From Hellea sp039977295 (GTDB lineage Bacteria > Pseudomonadota > Alphaproteobacteria > Caulobacterales > Maricaulaceae), in contig JBDWDN010000011.1 of assembly GCA_039977295.1 (NCBI GenBank), positions 310,001 through 374,000 on the forward strand: a DNA stretch of 64,000 nucleotides, read 5' to 3'. The position numbers and the translations under genes were made by a program. Numbering within the stretch: position 1 is the first letter of the stretch; every line of letters begins with the position of its first letter. Shown here in pieces: positions 8,397-16,054 of the stretch. The notes under the pieces are model-generated. The model saw only the letters and a list, made by a program, of their open reading frames with translations. It was not told where the DNA came from and ran no database searches.

Positions 8397-9248
8397 ATGA
8401 CGGCTATCAAAATATGCGCACTGGGGTCGGTGAATCTCGATATGATTATCCAGACTAAAACACTGCCGCGCGCAGGAGAAACTGTGGCGCAGGGAACGTT
8501 CCAGGCGCTGCCTGGCGGCAAAGGCGCGAATGTGGCTTTGGCGGCGCAGCGCTTGGGCGCCGAGGTGGAATTGCGCGCTGCTGTGGGCCATGATGATTAC
8601 GCGGATCAAGCCTTACAGTTTCTGAAAGCGGGCGGTGTCGATTTAAGCGGACTTGTCAAAATTGAGGGCAGTCATACAGGGCTAGCCTTTATCAATGTCG
8701 CGGATGACGGCGAGAATCAAATCGCTGTGGCGTCGGGCGCGAATGATGAATTTAAACCGACAAACCTAACGCCAGTCACCTCAGACGGCCTCATCACGCA
8801 ATTTGAAATTCCTGTTGAAACTATCCTAGCCGCTATTGAAGATTTTGACGGCTTCGTCGCCATCAACGCCTCGCCTGTGGTTGAGGGATTGAGCCCGCTC
8901 TTGCCGCATGCCTCGCTTATTATTGTGAATGAGGGGGAATACGCAGCTTATGAAAATGAACTGGAGGGCTATGAAGGTCTTCTCGCCATTACGCTTGGAT
9001 CGAAAGGGGCGTCTCTCATGCAAAACGGAAAAGTTTTGACTCGCGCCGAGCCGCCCAAAGTTACTGTCGTGGATACGACAGGGGCAGGGGATAGTTTCGC
9101 AGCGGCTTTGACTGTCGCTTTAATGGAAGGGCAATCACCAGAGCGCGCTTTGCAATTTGCCTGCACAGTTGGGGCCTTAACGACAATGAAACTTGGAACG
9201 CAGGCAGCGACGCCAAACCGGTCGGCAGTGGATGAGGCGCTCGCTTAG
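8397..9248 (+). CDS. rbsK: ribokinase-like PfkB-family sugar kinase
   Basis: A cytoplasmic PfkB-family kinase, most similar to ribokinase, which makes ribose 5-phosphate from ribose and ATP. I chose the ATG at 8397 (283 residues) because it has GAGGA five bases upstream and begins directly with the family start KICALGSVNLD; the frame is open further upstream. PfkB signature 1 is near residue 40 (PGGKGANVALAAQRLGA), and signature 2 with the catalytic Asp is DTTGAGDSFAAAL near residue 230. In this cluster it would consume ribose released by the nucleoside hydrolase. Its last 4 bp overlap the convergent phosphoribosyltransferase gene. Confidence 0.88.
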   Translation: MTAIKICALGSVNLDMIIQTKTLPRAGETVAQGTFQALPGGKGANVALAAQRLGAEVELRAAVGHDDYADQALQFLKAGGVDLSGLVKIEGSHTGLAFINVADDGENQIAVASGANDEFKPTNLTPVTSDGLITQFEIPVETILAAIEDFDGFVAINASPVVEGLSPLLPHASLIIVNEGEYAAYENELEGYEGLLAITLGSKGASLMQNGKVLTRAEPPKVTVVDTTGAGDSFAAALTVALMEGQSPERALQFACTVGALTTMKLGTQAATPNRSAVDEALA

Positions 9249-9808
9249 TCTTTAGGTAATAGGCCGAAAATACGCTCAGGTAACGGCTTTGTTTTGCGGA
9301 TTTCCTCCACGCTTAAACCGTCCATTTCATGGGGGAAGACAGTCCATTCATCTGTCTCATGCAGATAGAAATCAGGGATGCGGGCGGTCGCATTTCGGGT
9401 AGGTTTATAATAGACGGTGGCGACACGAATGTCGTCTGGCGTATTGCGGCGGCATTTCTCGACCAGTGTTTTTATTATGGCGTCAACGGAGCGTCCGCTA
9501 TCAAAAATATCATCGATGATAAGCAAGTTATCATCGACATTAATCGTATCGACAAGATGCTGAAGGCCAAACACTTTGACCTCTTTGGATTGCTTATCCA
9601 TACCGTAATAGGACGATGTGCGAATGGCAAAATGATCGGTCTTGCAGCCAAGCAAATCGAGGACTTCTTGCACGGCAATCCCGACAGGTGTGCCCCCGCG
9701 CCAAACGCCAACGATATAGCTTGGGCGGTAACCGCTCTCAAAGATGCGAAGCCCTAATTCAAAGGAATCGGCTAAGAGTTCTTCTGCGCTTACAAATAAT
9801 TTTTCCAT
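9245..9808 (-). CDS. phosphoribosyltransferase (hypoxanthine/guanine-type)
   Basis: A 187-residue type I phosphoribosyltransferase. The PRPP-binding motif is LLIIDDIFDSGRSVDAI (about residues 94-110). The family opens with a purine-PRTase-like N terminus (YIVGVWRGGTPVGIAVQEVL). It would join a purine base to PRPP, taking up bases released by AMP nucleosidase and nucleoside hydrolase. Whether it prefers hypoxanthine, guanine or xanthine cannot be read from the sequence. It converges with the ribokinase-like gene (4 bp overlap) and diverges from the nucleoside hydrolase gene across about 70 bp. Confidence 0.85.
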   Translation of the reverse strand: MEKLFVSAEELLADSFELGLRIFESGYRPSYIVGVWRGGTPVGIAVQEVLDLLGCKTDHFAIRTSSYYGMDKQSKEVKVFGLQHLVDTINVDDNLLIIDDIFDSGRSVDAIIKTLVEKCRRNTPDDIRVATVYYKPTRNATARIPDFYLHETDEWTVFPHEMDGLSVEEIRKTKPLPERIFGLLPKD

Positions 9809-9879
9809 CCGCGCCGCATAATTGAAAGATGAGCTCTAATCAACAGTTCTAATTTCATAAAACTGCGTTATGGTAGCCC

Positions 9880-10821
9880 ATGACACGTAAACTTATCATT
9901 GATTGTGACCCTGGCCAAGATGATGCCATCAACCTGTTTCTGGCGCTGCCGCCAACAGATGATTATGAGATATTGGGCATTACCGTTGTCGCGGGAAATG
10001 TCGGCCTTGATAAGGTTTCGCGCAATGCGCGCCTTCTTTGTGAAATTACAGGCCGTTCGGATATTCCCGTTTATGAAGGACATGCTGAGCCGCTAAAACT
10101 CCCGCTTGTGACCGCCGAAGAAGTCCATAGCCGTGAAGGGTTAGAAGGCGTGGAGCTTTTTGAACCGGCCGTAAAAGCGCAAGGCAAACATGCGGTGGAT
10201 TTCATTATCGAGACCGCGATGGCAGCGGATGACGCCTCCATCACCTTGGTGCCAACAGGCCCGCTTACCAATATCGCTGCGGCCCTGCAAAAACAGCCGG
10301 CCATTATTGCTAAAATAAAAGACATCGTTCTGATGGGCGGGGCGCTGCGGGAAGGCGGTAATATCACGCCCTCTGCTGAGTTTAATATTTATGTCGATCC
10401 GCACGCCGCGCAAATTGTTTTTGACAGCGGCTGTAAATGTATCGTCTTTGGGCTGGACGTCACGCATCAAGTCCTTTCGGCGGACTCAGTGCTAGGGCGC
10501 ATTAAAGCGGTGGATAATAAAGTCGCCCAAACCGCCTATAATCTGCTGACATATTATGGCCGTTATGACGCCGAGAAATATGGAAGTAACGGCGCGCCAT
10601 TACATGATCCTTGCACTATGGCTTATATTTTAAAGCCTGAACTCTTTGATCTGAAGGCTTGTAATATTCGGGTCGAGACGGAGTCAGAGCTTACACGCGG
10701 CCATACCGCTGTTGATTTTTGGTATGCAACCGATTTACCGAAAAATAGCTTGTGGGCCTATAAGGTTGATGCTGATGGGTTCTTTGATCTGCTGATTGAG
10801 CAGCTGGGGAAGTATGGATAA
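9880..10821 (+). CDS. iunH: inosine/uridine-preferring nucleoside hydrolase
   Basis: This enzyme hydrolyses the N-glycosidic bond of ribonucleosides to free base and ribose. The 313-residue length fits the family. The calcium and ribose-binding fingerprint DCDPGQDDAIN lies at residues 8-18, and the conserved LVPTGPLTNIA and LMGGA stretches lie at about 122-160. HDPCTMAYILKP near the C-terminal quarter provides the other metal Asp. No signal peptide is present, so it acts on nucleosides after import. Its stop overlaps the start of the next small gene (ATGGATAA), so the two are translationally coupled. Confidence 0.93.
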   Translation: MTRKLIIDCDPGQDDAINLFLALPPTDDYEILGITVVAGNVGLDKVSRNARLLCEITGRSDIPVYEGHAEPLKLPLVTAEEVHSREGLEGVELFEPAVKAQGKHAVDFIIETAMAADDASITLVPTGPLTNIAAALQKQPAIIAKIKDIVLMGGALREGGNITPSAEFNIYVDPHAAQIVFDSGCKCIVFGLDVTHQVLSADSVLGRIKAVDNKVAQTAYNLLTYYGRYDAEKYGSNGAPLHDPCTMAYILKPELFDLKACNIRVETESELTRGHTAVDFWYATDLPKNSLWAYKVDADGFFDLLIEQLGKYG

Positions 10822-11068
10822 GGCGGCTCAAAAGTTAAAAGATGCTATTCATAGTTTTCTAGTTAGCGATGCTCCAACCATTGAGATGGCTAACACGATT
10901 GAGGTGCTATTAGATGAACATCTTGATGATGGTGTATTAGAGCACACTCAAGAAATCCTCGCACGATTCAGGCCAGAGGGCGGAGATTACTTATTTGATA
11001 CAGCCTTTGTTCAGAAGAAATTGAGTGAGGCGATGAGTTATATAGAAACTCAAAAGAGGAATATTTAA
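10814..11068 (+). CDS. hypothetical 84-residue protein
   Basis: A small acidic soluble protein of unrecognised family, mostly predicted helix. I chose the ATG at 10814, which overlaps the nucleoside hydrolase stop, because GGGGAAGT stands directly before it; the open frame begins six codons earlier. There is no signal peptide or membrane segment. It converges with the thymidine kinase gene with a 4 bp overlap. Its base composition is more AT-rich than the genes on either side. Coupling to iunH is the only hint at function. Confidence 0.7.
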   Translation: MDKAAQKLKDAIHSFLVSDAPTIEMANTIEVLLDEHLDDGVLEHTQEILARFRPEGGDYLFDTAFVQKKLSEAMSYIETQKRNI

Positions 11069-11655
11069 ACCTCTCTCGAACTCTTTTTCTCAGACCAATG
11101 CTTCCGGCACAGACTAATATATTTCTCATTCCCGCCGACCTCAACCTGAGCGCCTTCGGTAACAGCATCACCGCTTGCATCAAAGCGCAGCGTCATCGTC
11201 GCTTTACGGCCACACCAGCACAGCGTTCTAATTTCGCGGACATCATCGGCGATAGCCAAAAGTGTTGCGCTGCCAGGGAAGAGCTCACCTTTGAAATCAG
11301 TGCGCAACCCGTAACACATAATCGGGATTTTGTGGTAATCTGAAACTCGCGCTAGCTGCCAAACTTGGTCGGGGGTCAAGAATTGGGCTTCATCGAGCAA
11401 AACGCAGTCAATCGGTTTATCTGTATGTGAATCTTTAATATGGCTTTCTAAATCCGTTACGTTTGTAAAGAGGTCGGCACTGGCATTCAGGCCGATGCGC
11501 GAGACAATGTGATCGGCTTTGGGGTCTCGATCATCTAGTTTAGGCTTTAGAAGCATCGTATGCATGCCGCGTTCTTCATAATTATAGGCGGATTGCAGAA
11601 GGATCGCGGATTTACCCGCATTCATGGCAGAAAAGCTGAAATAGAGTTTTGCCAT
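11065..11655 (-). CDS. tdk: thymidine kinase (type II)
   Basis: Thymidine kinase (EC 2.7.1.21) makes dTMP from thymidine and ATP. The 196 residues fit bacterial type II enzymes. The P-loop is SAMNAGKSAILLQ (about residues 9-21), the Walker B/catalytic region is VLLDEAQFLT (about 85-94), and the lasso and zinc region includes LCWCGRKA with the later CRKHW. The conserved GLRTDFKGELFPGS follows the Walker B. It completes the salvage island by covering deoxynucleosides. Confidence 0.95.
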   Translation of the reverse strand: MAKLYFSFSAMNAGKSAILLQSAYNYEERGMHTMLLKPKLDDRDPKADHIVSRIGLNASADLFTNVTDLESHIKDSHTDKPIDCVLLDEAQFLTPDQVWQLARVSDYHKIPIMCYGLRTDFKGELFPGSATLLAIADDVREIRTLCWCGRKATMTLRFDASGDAVTEGAQVEVGGNEKYISLCRKHWSEKKSSREV

Positions 11656-11749
11656 AAGGAGGTGCGCTTTCGGGCGAGTCGAATCTAATAAGATGACCCT
11701 ACACGACAGCGAGAGATTCGCTCAAGCGAAGTCTTTACCAAGGTAGTCG

Positions 11750-11965
11750 TTAAAAGGCGCGGCTTCTCGCTTGAACGCGGAAGGCTTTGGGCGCTGGCGG
11801 GATGAGAGTCTGATAGGCATCTTTGGCTTGAAAAAAAGCATTCACATTCGCGTATGGGCTGTCGGGGTGAAAGAACTTCGCTTTCTTGCGCCACGCGGCG
11901 CGGATATCGGCCTCGCGGGCTGAAAGGTTAAGACCTAGAGCTAATAAGGCTTGTTGACGTGTCAT
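11750..11965 (-). CDS. mini J-domain protein
   Basis: A 71-residue protein that is little more than a J-domain. Helix II is IRAAWRKKAKFFHPD and the invariant HPD loop is at about residues 33-35, followed by NAFFQAKDAYQTL as helix III. The J-domain stimulates DnaK ATPase in the known family. The usual Gly/Phe region and substrate-binding domains are absent. I chose the ATG at 11963-11965, with GGAG nine bases upstream; an open frame extends 11 codons further. It diverges from pdxH. Confidence 0.7.
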   Translation of the reverse strand: MTRQQALLALGLNLSAREADIRAAWRKKAKFFHPDSPYANVNAFFQAKDAYQTLIPPAPKAFRVQARSRAF

Positions 11966-12118
11966 TTCTAAGCACTCCCTATGTCGAAAGGTTCCCACAA
12001 ACCTGATCTTTTGTCTGAACGTAAGCTAAGAATATGCTTAACATCTGTTTACTCTAAGCGGCATAGGGTTAATAACTTGCTGAAAGACATGGTTAATTTT
12101 CCTTTATTTGAGTATGGT

Positions 12119-12775
12119 ATGACAAAAAATGTGATCCCTAAATCGCCAAGCGCCGCGGAGTATAAGGGTGATGTTGAGCGTGATTTAAGCTGGATAGGCG
12201 CCGCTGAACCGATTGCTTTATTTGAGACGTGGCTATCTCAGGCGGGCGAAACGGAGCCAAGCGATCCGCATGCTATGTCACTTGCGACGGTTGACGGGGC
12301 AGGGTTACCCGACGTCCGTATCGTGCTTCTCAAGGGCCTCGATGAACGGGGCTTTGTTTTTTATACAAATGCGCAGAGTTCCAAGGGCGCGCAATTACGC
12401 GGGCAGGACAAAGCCGCCTTATGTTTTCATTGGAAAAGCCAAAAGCGCCAAGTCCGCGTGCGCGGGCAGGTTAAACCTGTCAGTCCCGCGGAATCTGATG
12501 CTTATTTCGCCTCACGCGCACGCGGATCACGGATTGGCGCTTGGGCCTCTGATCAATCTCGCCCCGTAAGCGGCCGCGAGGCCCTAATGGCGAAAACGGC
12601 GGAGGTTGAGTCGCGGTTTGAGGGCGAGGAGGTTCCGCGTCCAGATCATTGGTATGGCTGGCGCGTAAATCCCGAATATATAGAGTTCTGGCAAGACGGC
12701 GCATTTCGCCTTCATGACCGCATTATATTTGCGCGCGAAGGCGACGGCTGGTCAAAAGCGCGCCTCTATCCTTAA
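12119..12775 (+). CDS. pdxH: pyridoxamine 5'-phosphate oxidase
   Basis: This FMN enzyme oxidises pyridoxamine/pyridoxine 5'-phosphate to pyridoxal 5'-phosphate, the active form of vitamin B6 (EC 1.4.3.5). The FMN-binding segment covers RIVLLKGLDERGFVFYTN and the SSKGAQL stretch, while the C-terminal PdxH domain has RGSRIGAWASDQS, WYGWRVNPEYIEFWQ and the terminal ARLYP. I chose the start at 12119 (218 residues), the usual family length; the frame is open back to 11981 and an ATG at 12089 is also possible, as neither has a strong ribosome site. The divergent neighbour is the mini J-domain gene. Confidence 0.92.
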   Translation: MTKNVIPKSPSAAEYKGDVERDLSWIGAAEPIALFETWLSQAGETEPSDPHAMSLATVDGAGLPDVRIVLLKGLDERGFVFYTNAQSSKGAQLRGQDKAALCFHWKSQKRQVRVRGQVKPVSPAESDAYFASRARGSRIGAWASDQSRPVSGREALMAKTAEVESRFEGEEVPRPDHWYGWRVNPEYIEFWQDGAFRLHDRIIFAREGDGWSKARLYP

Positions 12776-12813
12776 GACTTTGTTCTTGAAGCTTTTCAGT
12801 CTATAGTCTTTTT

Positions 12814-13338
12814 ATGGAAATTATCCCTTTTCTCATATTTGCCTTTATTGCCTTTAAGGTTTTCAGTGCCTTCAATAAGGTTGCGTCCTCTGAGCAAGGT
12901 AAAACTGCCAAAGAGATGATGAGGCAGCTCAATGAACAAATACAGGCGAGCAAAGGGCAAGGTTCCTCATCGAATATAAGGGGGTATACGGAAAAAGGCC
13001 CGACAGCTCGCGGCCGTGAACGCATGGCCATGAGAAACCAACATTCGTCCCAAAATTCACCCTGGGACCATGAACACGATCTTGGCGGAGGTCCTTTATC
13101 GCCTGGCGCAAAGGTTGCGGCTGAGTATCTTAAAAAGGCACAGACCAAGCGCAGGGCCTCGCATAAAAACGTAGAGCAACATGGCCGCCGCGGCATGAAT
13201 ATGGATCAGAATAAGAACCGTACCGATAGTTGGGGCGAGCGCGGCGATAGCGGGTTTCTTAATGGAACGACGCTTGTAATATTACTGGTTATTGGCGGCG
13301 GCGTCCTCTATTGGCTCTCGCAATTACCCGCGAGCTAA
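12814..13338 (+). CDS. hypothetical protein with terminal membrane segments
   Basis: A 174-residue protein of unrecognised family. A hydrophobic N-terminal segment (residues 3-20, IIPFLIFAFIAFKVFSAF) resembles a signal anchor. A polar, basic and Gln/Ser-rich central region without clear fold follows, and a second membrane helix is near the C terminus (TTLVILLVIGGGVLYWL, about 153-170). It lies between pdxH and the DUF1499 gene, 18 bp before the latter, so it is probably co-transcribed with it. No function can be assigned. Confidence 0.65.
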   Translation: MEIIPFLIFAFIAFKVFSAFNKVASSEQGKTAKEMMRQLNEQIQASKGQGSSSNIRGYTEKGPTARGRERMAMRNQHSSQNSPWDHEHDLGGGPLSPGAKVAAEYLKKAQTKRRASHKNVEQHGRRGMNMDQNKNRTDSWGERGDSGFLNGTTLVILLVIGGGVLYWLSQLPAS

Positions 13339-13356
13339 TTTGCACAAGGACTGATC

Positions 13357-14181
13357 ATGTCGATTGAAATTATTAAAACCGAGCACAGCGCAAAAGGCGA
13401 AAAGCGCCGCAAACTTCGGCGATGGTATCATAAGCTTGTTTTGGTTTTTGCCATTCTAGTGCCGTTATTCTTTTTAGTCTCAACATTGGGGGTTAAATTT
13501 GGCCTATGGGACTGGAAAGTCGGTTTAGGTTTGAACTTTAAATTTGCGCCTATTCTCTTGCCGATTTTAGCGCTCTTGGGGTTAGTTGGGCTTTTACTGT
13601 CCGTTATTATTCAACCTCGAAAAGGCTATCTTGCTTCGGGCATAGCTTTGCTGATAGGCGCGGCGGGCCTGATGCACGGGGGAAAAGTGAAAAATACGGC
13701 TGAGGGGCTTCCTGTTATTCATGACATTACAACAGACACTCAAAATGTGCCCGTCTTTACGGATGCTATTCTTTCCGAGCGTAATAAAGTAGAGGGCGTA
13801 AATACGGTCGATTATGTCGGTAAGCTGGATAAGCCTGACGGAACTTTGGTGTCTGTTCTGCAATCACAGACTGAGGCTTATGCTGATATCCGCCCGCTTA
13901 TTCTTTCGGATGCGCCTGATGTTGTTTTTGGCCAAGCTAAAGCCGCAGCTAAGCAAATGGGCTGGGATATTAAATCTGAAAATGTAGATAGCGGTGTTCT
14001 CGAGGCCACGGATACGACTTTCTGGTACGGCTTTAAAGATGATGTCGTCATTCGCGTGCGCCCGTCAGAAGGCGGCGGCACGGTTTTAGACGTTCGTTCC
14101 ATCAGCCGCGTAGGCAGATCAGACATCGGCGCCAACGCAGCGCGTATCCGTAAGTTCTTGAAATTAATGGGTAAGGCTTAG
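13357..14181 (+). CDS. DUF1499 domain membrane protein
   Basis: A 274-residue inner membrane protein. Three hydrophobic segments lie in the first 110 residues (about 25-45, 60-85 and 90-110), followed by a DUF1499 domain from about residue 125 to the end (GVNTVDYVG, YADIRPL, ATDTTFWYGFKDDVVIRVRP, DVRSISRVGRSDIG). DUF1499 is common in alphaproteobacteria and has no firmly established function. It converges with the MBL-fold gene with only 2 bp between stops. Confidence 0.8.
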   Translation: MSIEIIKTEHSAKGEKRRKLRRWYHKLVLVFAILVPLFFLVSTLGVKFGLWDWKVGLGLNFKFAPILLPILALLGLVGLLLSVIIQPRKGYLASGIALLIGAAGLMHGGKVKNTAEGLPVIHDITTDTQNVPVFTDAILSERNKVEGVNTVDYVGKLDKPDGTLVSVLQSQTEAYADIRPLILSDAPDVVFGQAKAAAKQMGWDIKSENVDSGVLEATDTTFWYGFKDDVVIRVRPSEGGGTVLDVRSISRVGRSDIGANAARIRKFLKLMGKA

Positions 14182-14183
14182 CT

Positions 14184-15083
14184 TTAAACTACAGGACGAT
14201 ACTCGCAGCTTAATCCGTCTTTATCATTGGCCGTCACGCGGCCAGTTTCTCGCATATGGATAAGATGTGACAACACGCTATGCGCGGCTGCGGGGTAGAG
14301 CCGCTTATCGACATGAACATATAGCTTTTCGACAATTGGCATTATGCGCGATAGGCCGCCCTTAAGCGCTTCCATTATTTGAGTCTCGCGTTTGAGCCGG
14401 TGATCAATATAGGCTCCAACGAAGGTCTCAACCTCATCGATGCAAGGACCATGTGTGGGCCAGATACGGTCAAAACCTTGGGCCTTAATGCGCTCCAAAC
14501 TGTTCAGATAATCCCCCATATGCCCATCCGGAGGCGATACGACACTGGTTGACCACGCCATAATGTGATCTCCTGAAAAAAGCGTGTTTTCTTCTCGTAG
14601 TCCAAAACACATATGGTTTGAGGTGTGGCCAGGGGTGTGAATGGCGTCAATTGTCCAGCCATCACCTTTAAGTATATCACCGCCGCGAATTTCAACATCA
14701 GGCTTAAAAGATAGATCATTGCCAGCTTCGAGTTGAACCTCGCTATCACTAGCGGGGCGGGTTTCAAGGCCGTGGCCATAAACCTTACAGTCATGATCAC
14801 GGGCCAGAGGCACAGCGAGAGGGGTGTGGTCAATATGATGATGCGTTAAAAGCACATGCGTAACGCGCCGGCCCTTTAAGGCTTTATCCAGTGCAGCGCG
14901 GTGCTCTGGTAAATCGGGACCAGGGTCAATAACGGCGACGCTCTTATCGCCTATTATATAGACACCGGTGCCTGTGTAAGTGAACGGCCCTGGATTATTG
15001 GCAATAACGCGCTGAATGAGCGGGCTCAGTTGAGAGAGCGTCCCATATTCAAATTCAAACTGCCGGACAAAGGGTATGCTCAT
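14184..15083 (-). CDS. MBL-fold metallo-hydrolase (LACTB2-like)
   Basis: A metallo-beta-lactamase fold hydrolase of about 299 residues. The metal-binding motif is THHHIDHTPL near residues 83-92, with later ligands in IHTPGHTSNHMC and FSGDHIMAW. A C-terminal helical part (about 220-299) follows, as in LACTB2/glyoxalase II-like members. The substrate is not evident; thioester, phosphodiester or RNA substrates occur in the family. I chose the ATG at 15081-15083 because homologous sequence begins there (SIPFVRQFEFEYG); the open frame runs 29 codons upstream into the next gene's 3' end. It is downstream of and probably co-transcribed with the exported protein gene. Confidence 0.85.
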   Translation of the reverse strand: MSIPFVRQFEFEYGTLSQLSPLIQRVIANNPGPFTYTGTGVYIIGDKSVAVIDPGPDLPEHRAALDKALKGRRVTHVLLTHHHIDHTPLAVPLARDHDCKVYGHGLETRPASDSEVQLEAGNDLSFKPDVEIRGGDILKGDGWTIDAIHTPGHTSNHMCFGLREENTLFSGDHIMAWSTSVVSPPDGHMGDYLNSLERIKAQGFDRIWPTHGPCIDEVETFVGAYIDHRLKRETQIMEALKGGLSRIMPIVEKLYVHVDKRLYPAAAHSVLSHLIHMRETGRVTANDKDGLSCEYRPVV

Positions 15084-15129
15084 AAAATTTGACCTATTCG
15101 CATGGATTGAATATTTTGCGAGATGCAGG

Positions 15130-15801
15130 TTAACGCACGCGTTTAACCCGAATGTCCGAACCTTTATCATTTATTTTCAGGAGAAAACTTCCTAGTGCGG
15201 CTTTGGAAATGACGGCAGTATGGGTTTTTCCTTTTTGTGATTTGGAAATCCTGATGCGGTTGGCATCTATTTGCTCCCAGACTTGACCATTTGTCATAAA
15301 GAAGCGTGTTTTCTTGTAGCCAAATGTTGTCATCTTGCGAATTTGTAGGGTGACCTCGGAGACTTCGCTAGGCGTCGGCCGCTTCATAACCTCGGGAGGT
15401 CGTGTCGGTTGTTTCACTATTTGCGTTGCTTCGGCGCGCTTAACGGGCGCTGTCAAATCGCTCTCTTTTGGCGCTGATGGAGCTTTGTCTTTCCCGCCTC
15501 CAAATATACGGCCTAGACTCGGTAATGACGGAATATTAAAGCCGAAAGCATCGCGTTCGACGTTTTCGATAGCCGTCTTGCTTACGGCGACGACTTCGCC
15601 GCTTTTCTCTGCCGCTTGGAAGAGTCCGACTGAATTGTCATAACAGGCTAATCGCTCCTGAGGGTCGGCAATGGTTTTGCAAGCATAAATGGCTTGTAAT
15701 TCATCGGGTTGGCCAGCTATCTGCGCCCAAGCTTGAGGCGCGGCGGAAAGCGTGAGGGCTACGGTGCCAAGCGCGAGTGTAAAAAGTTTCAGTCTATACA
15801 T
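15130..15801 (-). CDS. exported hypothetical protein
   Basis: A 223-residue protein with a clear Sec signal peptide (residues 1-26, cleavage near AWAQ). The mature N terminus has a two-cysteine motif, YACKTIADPQERLACYD, that recurs in exported proteins of unknown role. A Pro/Lys-rich linker follows (about 100-140), then a compact C-terminal domain (about 150-223) with beta-strand character (GQVWEQIDANRIRISKSQ). It is probably periplasmic. It diverges from the second TonB-dependent receptor and lies upstream of the MBL hydrolase. Confidence 0.7.
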   Translation of the reverse strand: MYRLKLFTLALGTVALTLSAAPQAWAQIAGQPDELQAIYACKTIADPQERLACYDNSVGLFQAAEKSGEVVAVSKTAIENVERDAFGFNIPSLPSLGRIFGGGKDKAPSAPKESDLTAPVKRAEATQIVKQPTRPPEVMKRPTPSEVSEVTLQIRKMTTFGYKKTRFFMTNGQVWEQIDANRIRISKSQKGKTHTAVISKAALGSFLLKINDKGSDIRVKRVR

Positions 15802-16054
15802 TATGTCGCTCCTTTTATCTTCTGTAATCTCTCATAGAGCGCTTTTTTGCAAATGCACCTCTTTATGCAGCAAAATGACAGTATTTGAGTGGTTAGGGTG
15901 ACAAAAATGCAACATTCAGCCATAAATCGCGTAATTTCTTAAATTTTGTTCAGATTAACCCTTGAGACTCTCACATGAATAGTTTTTAACCCAACCCCAT
16001 ATACGGGATGAATCCGTAAGCATGACATTGAAACCAGTTCGAAGGGGTTCCTAA

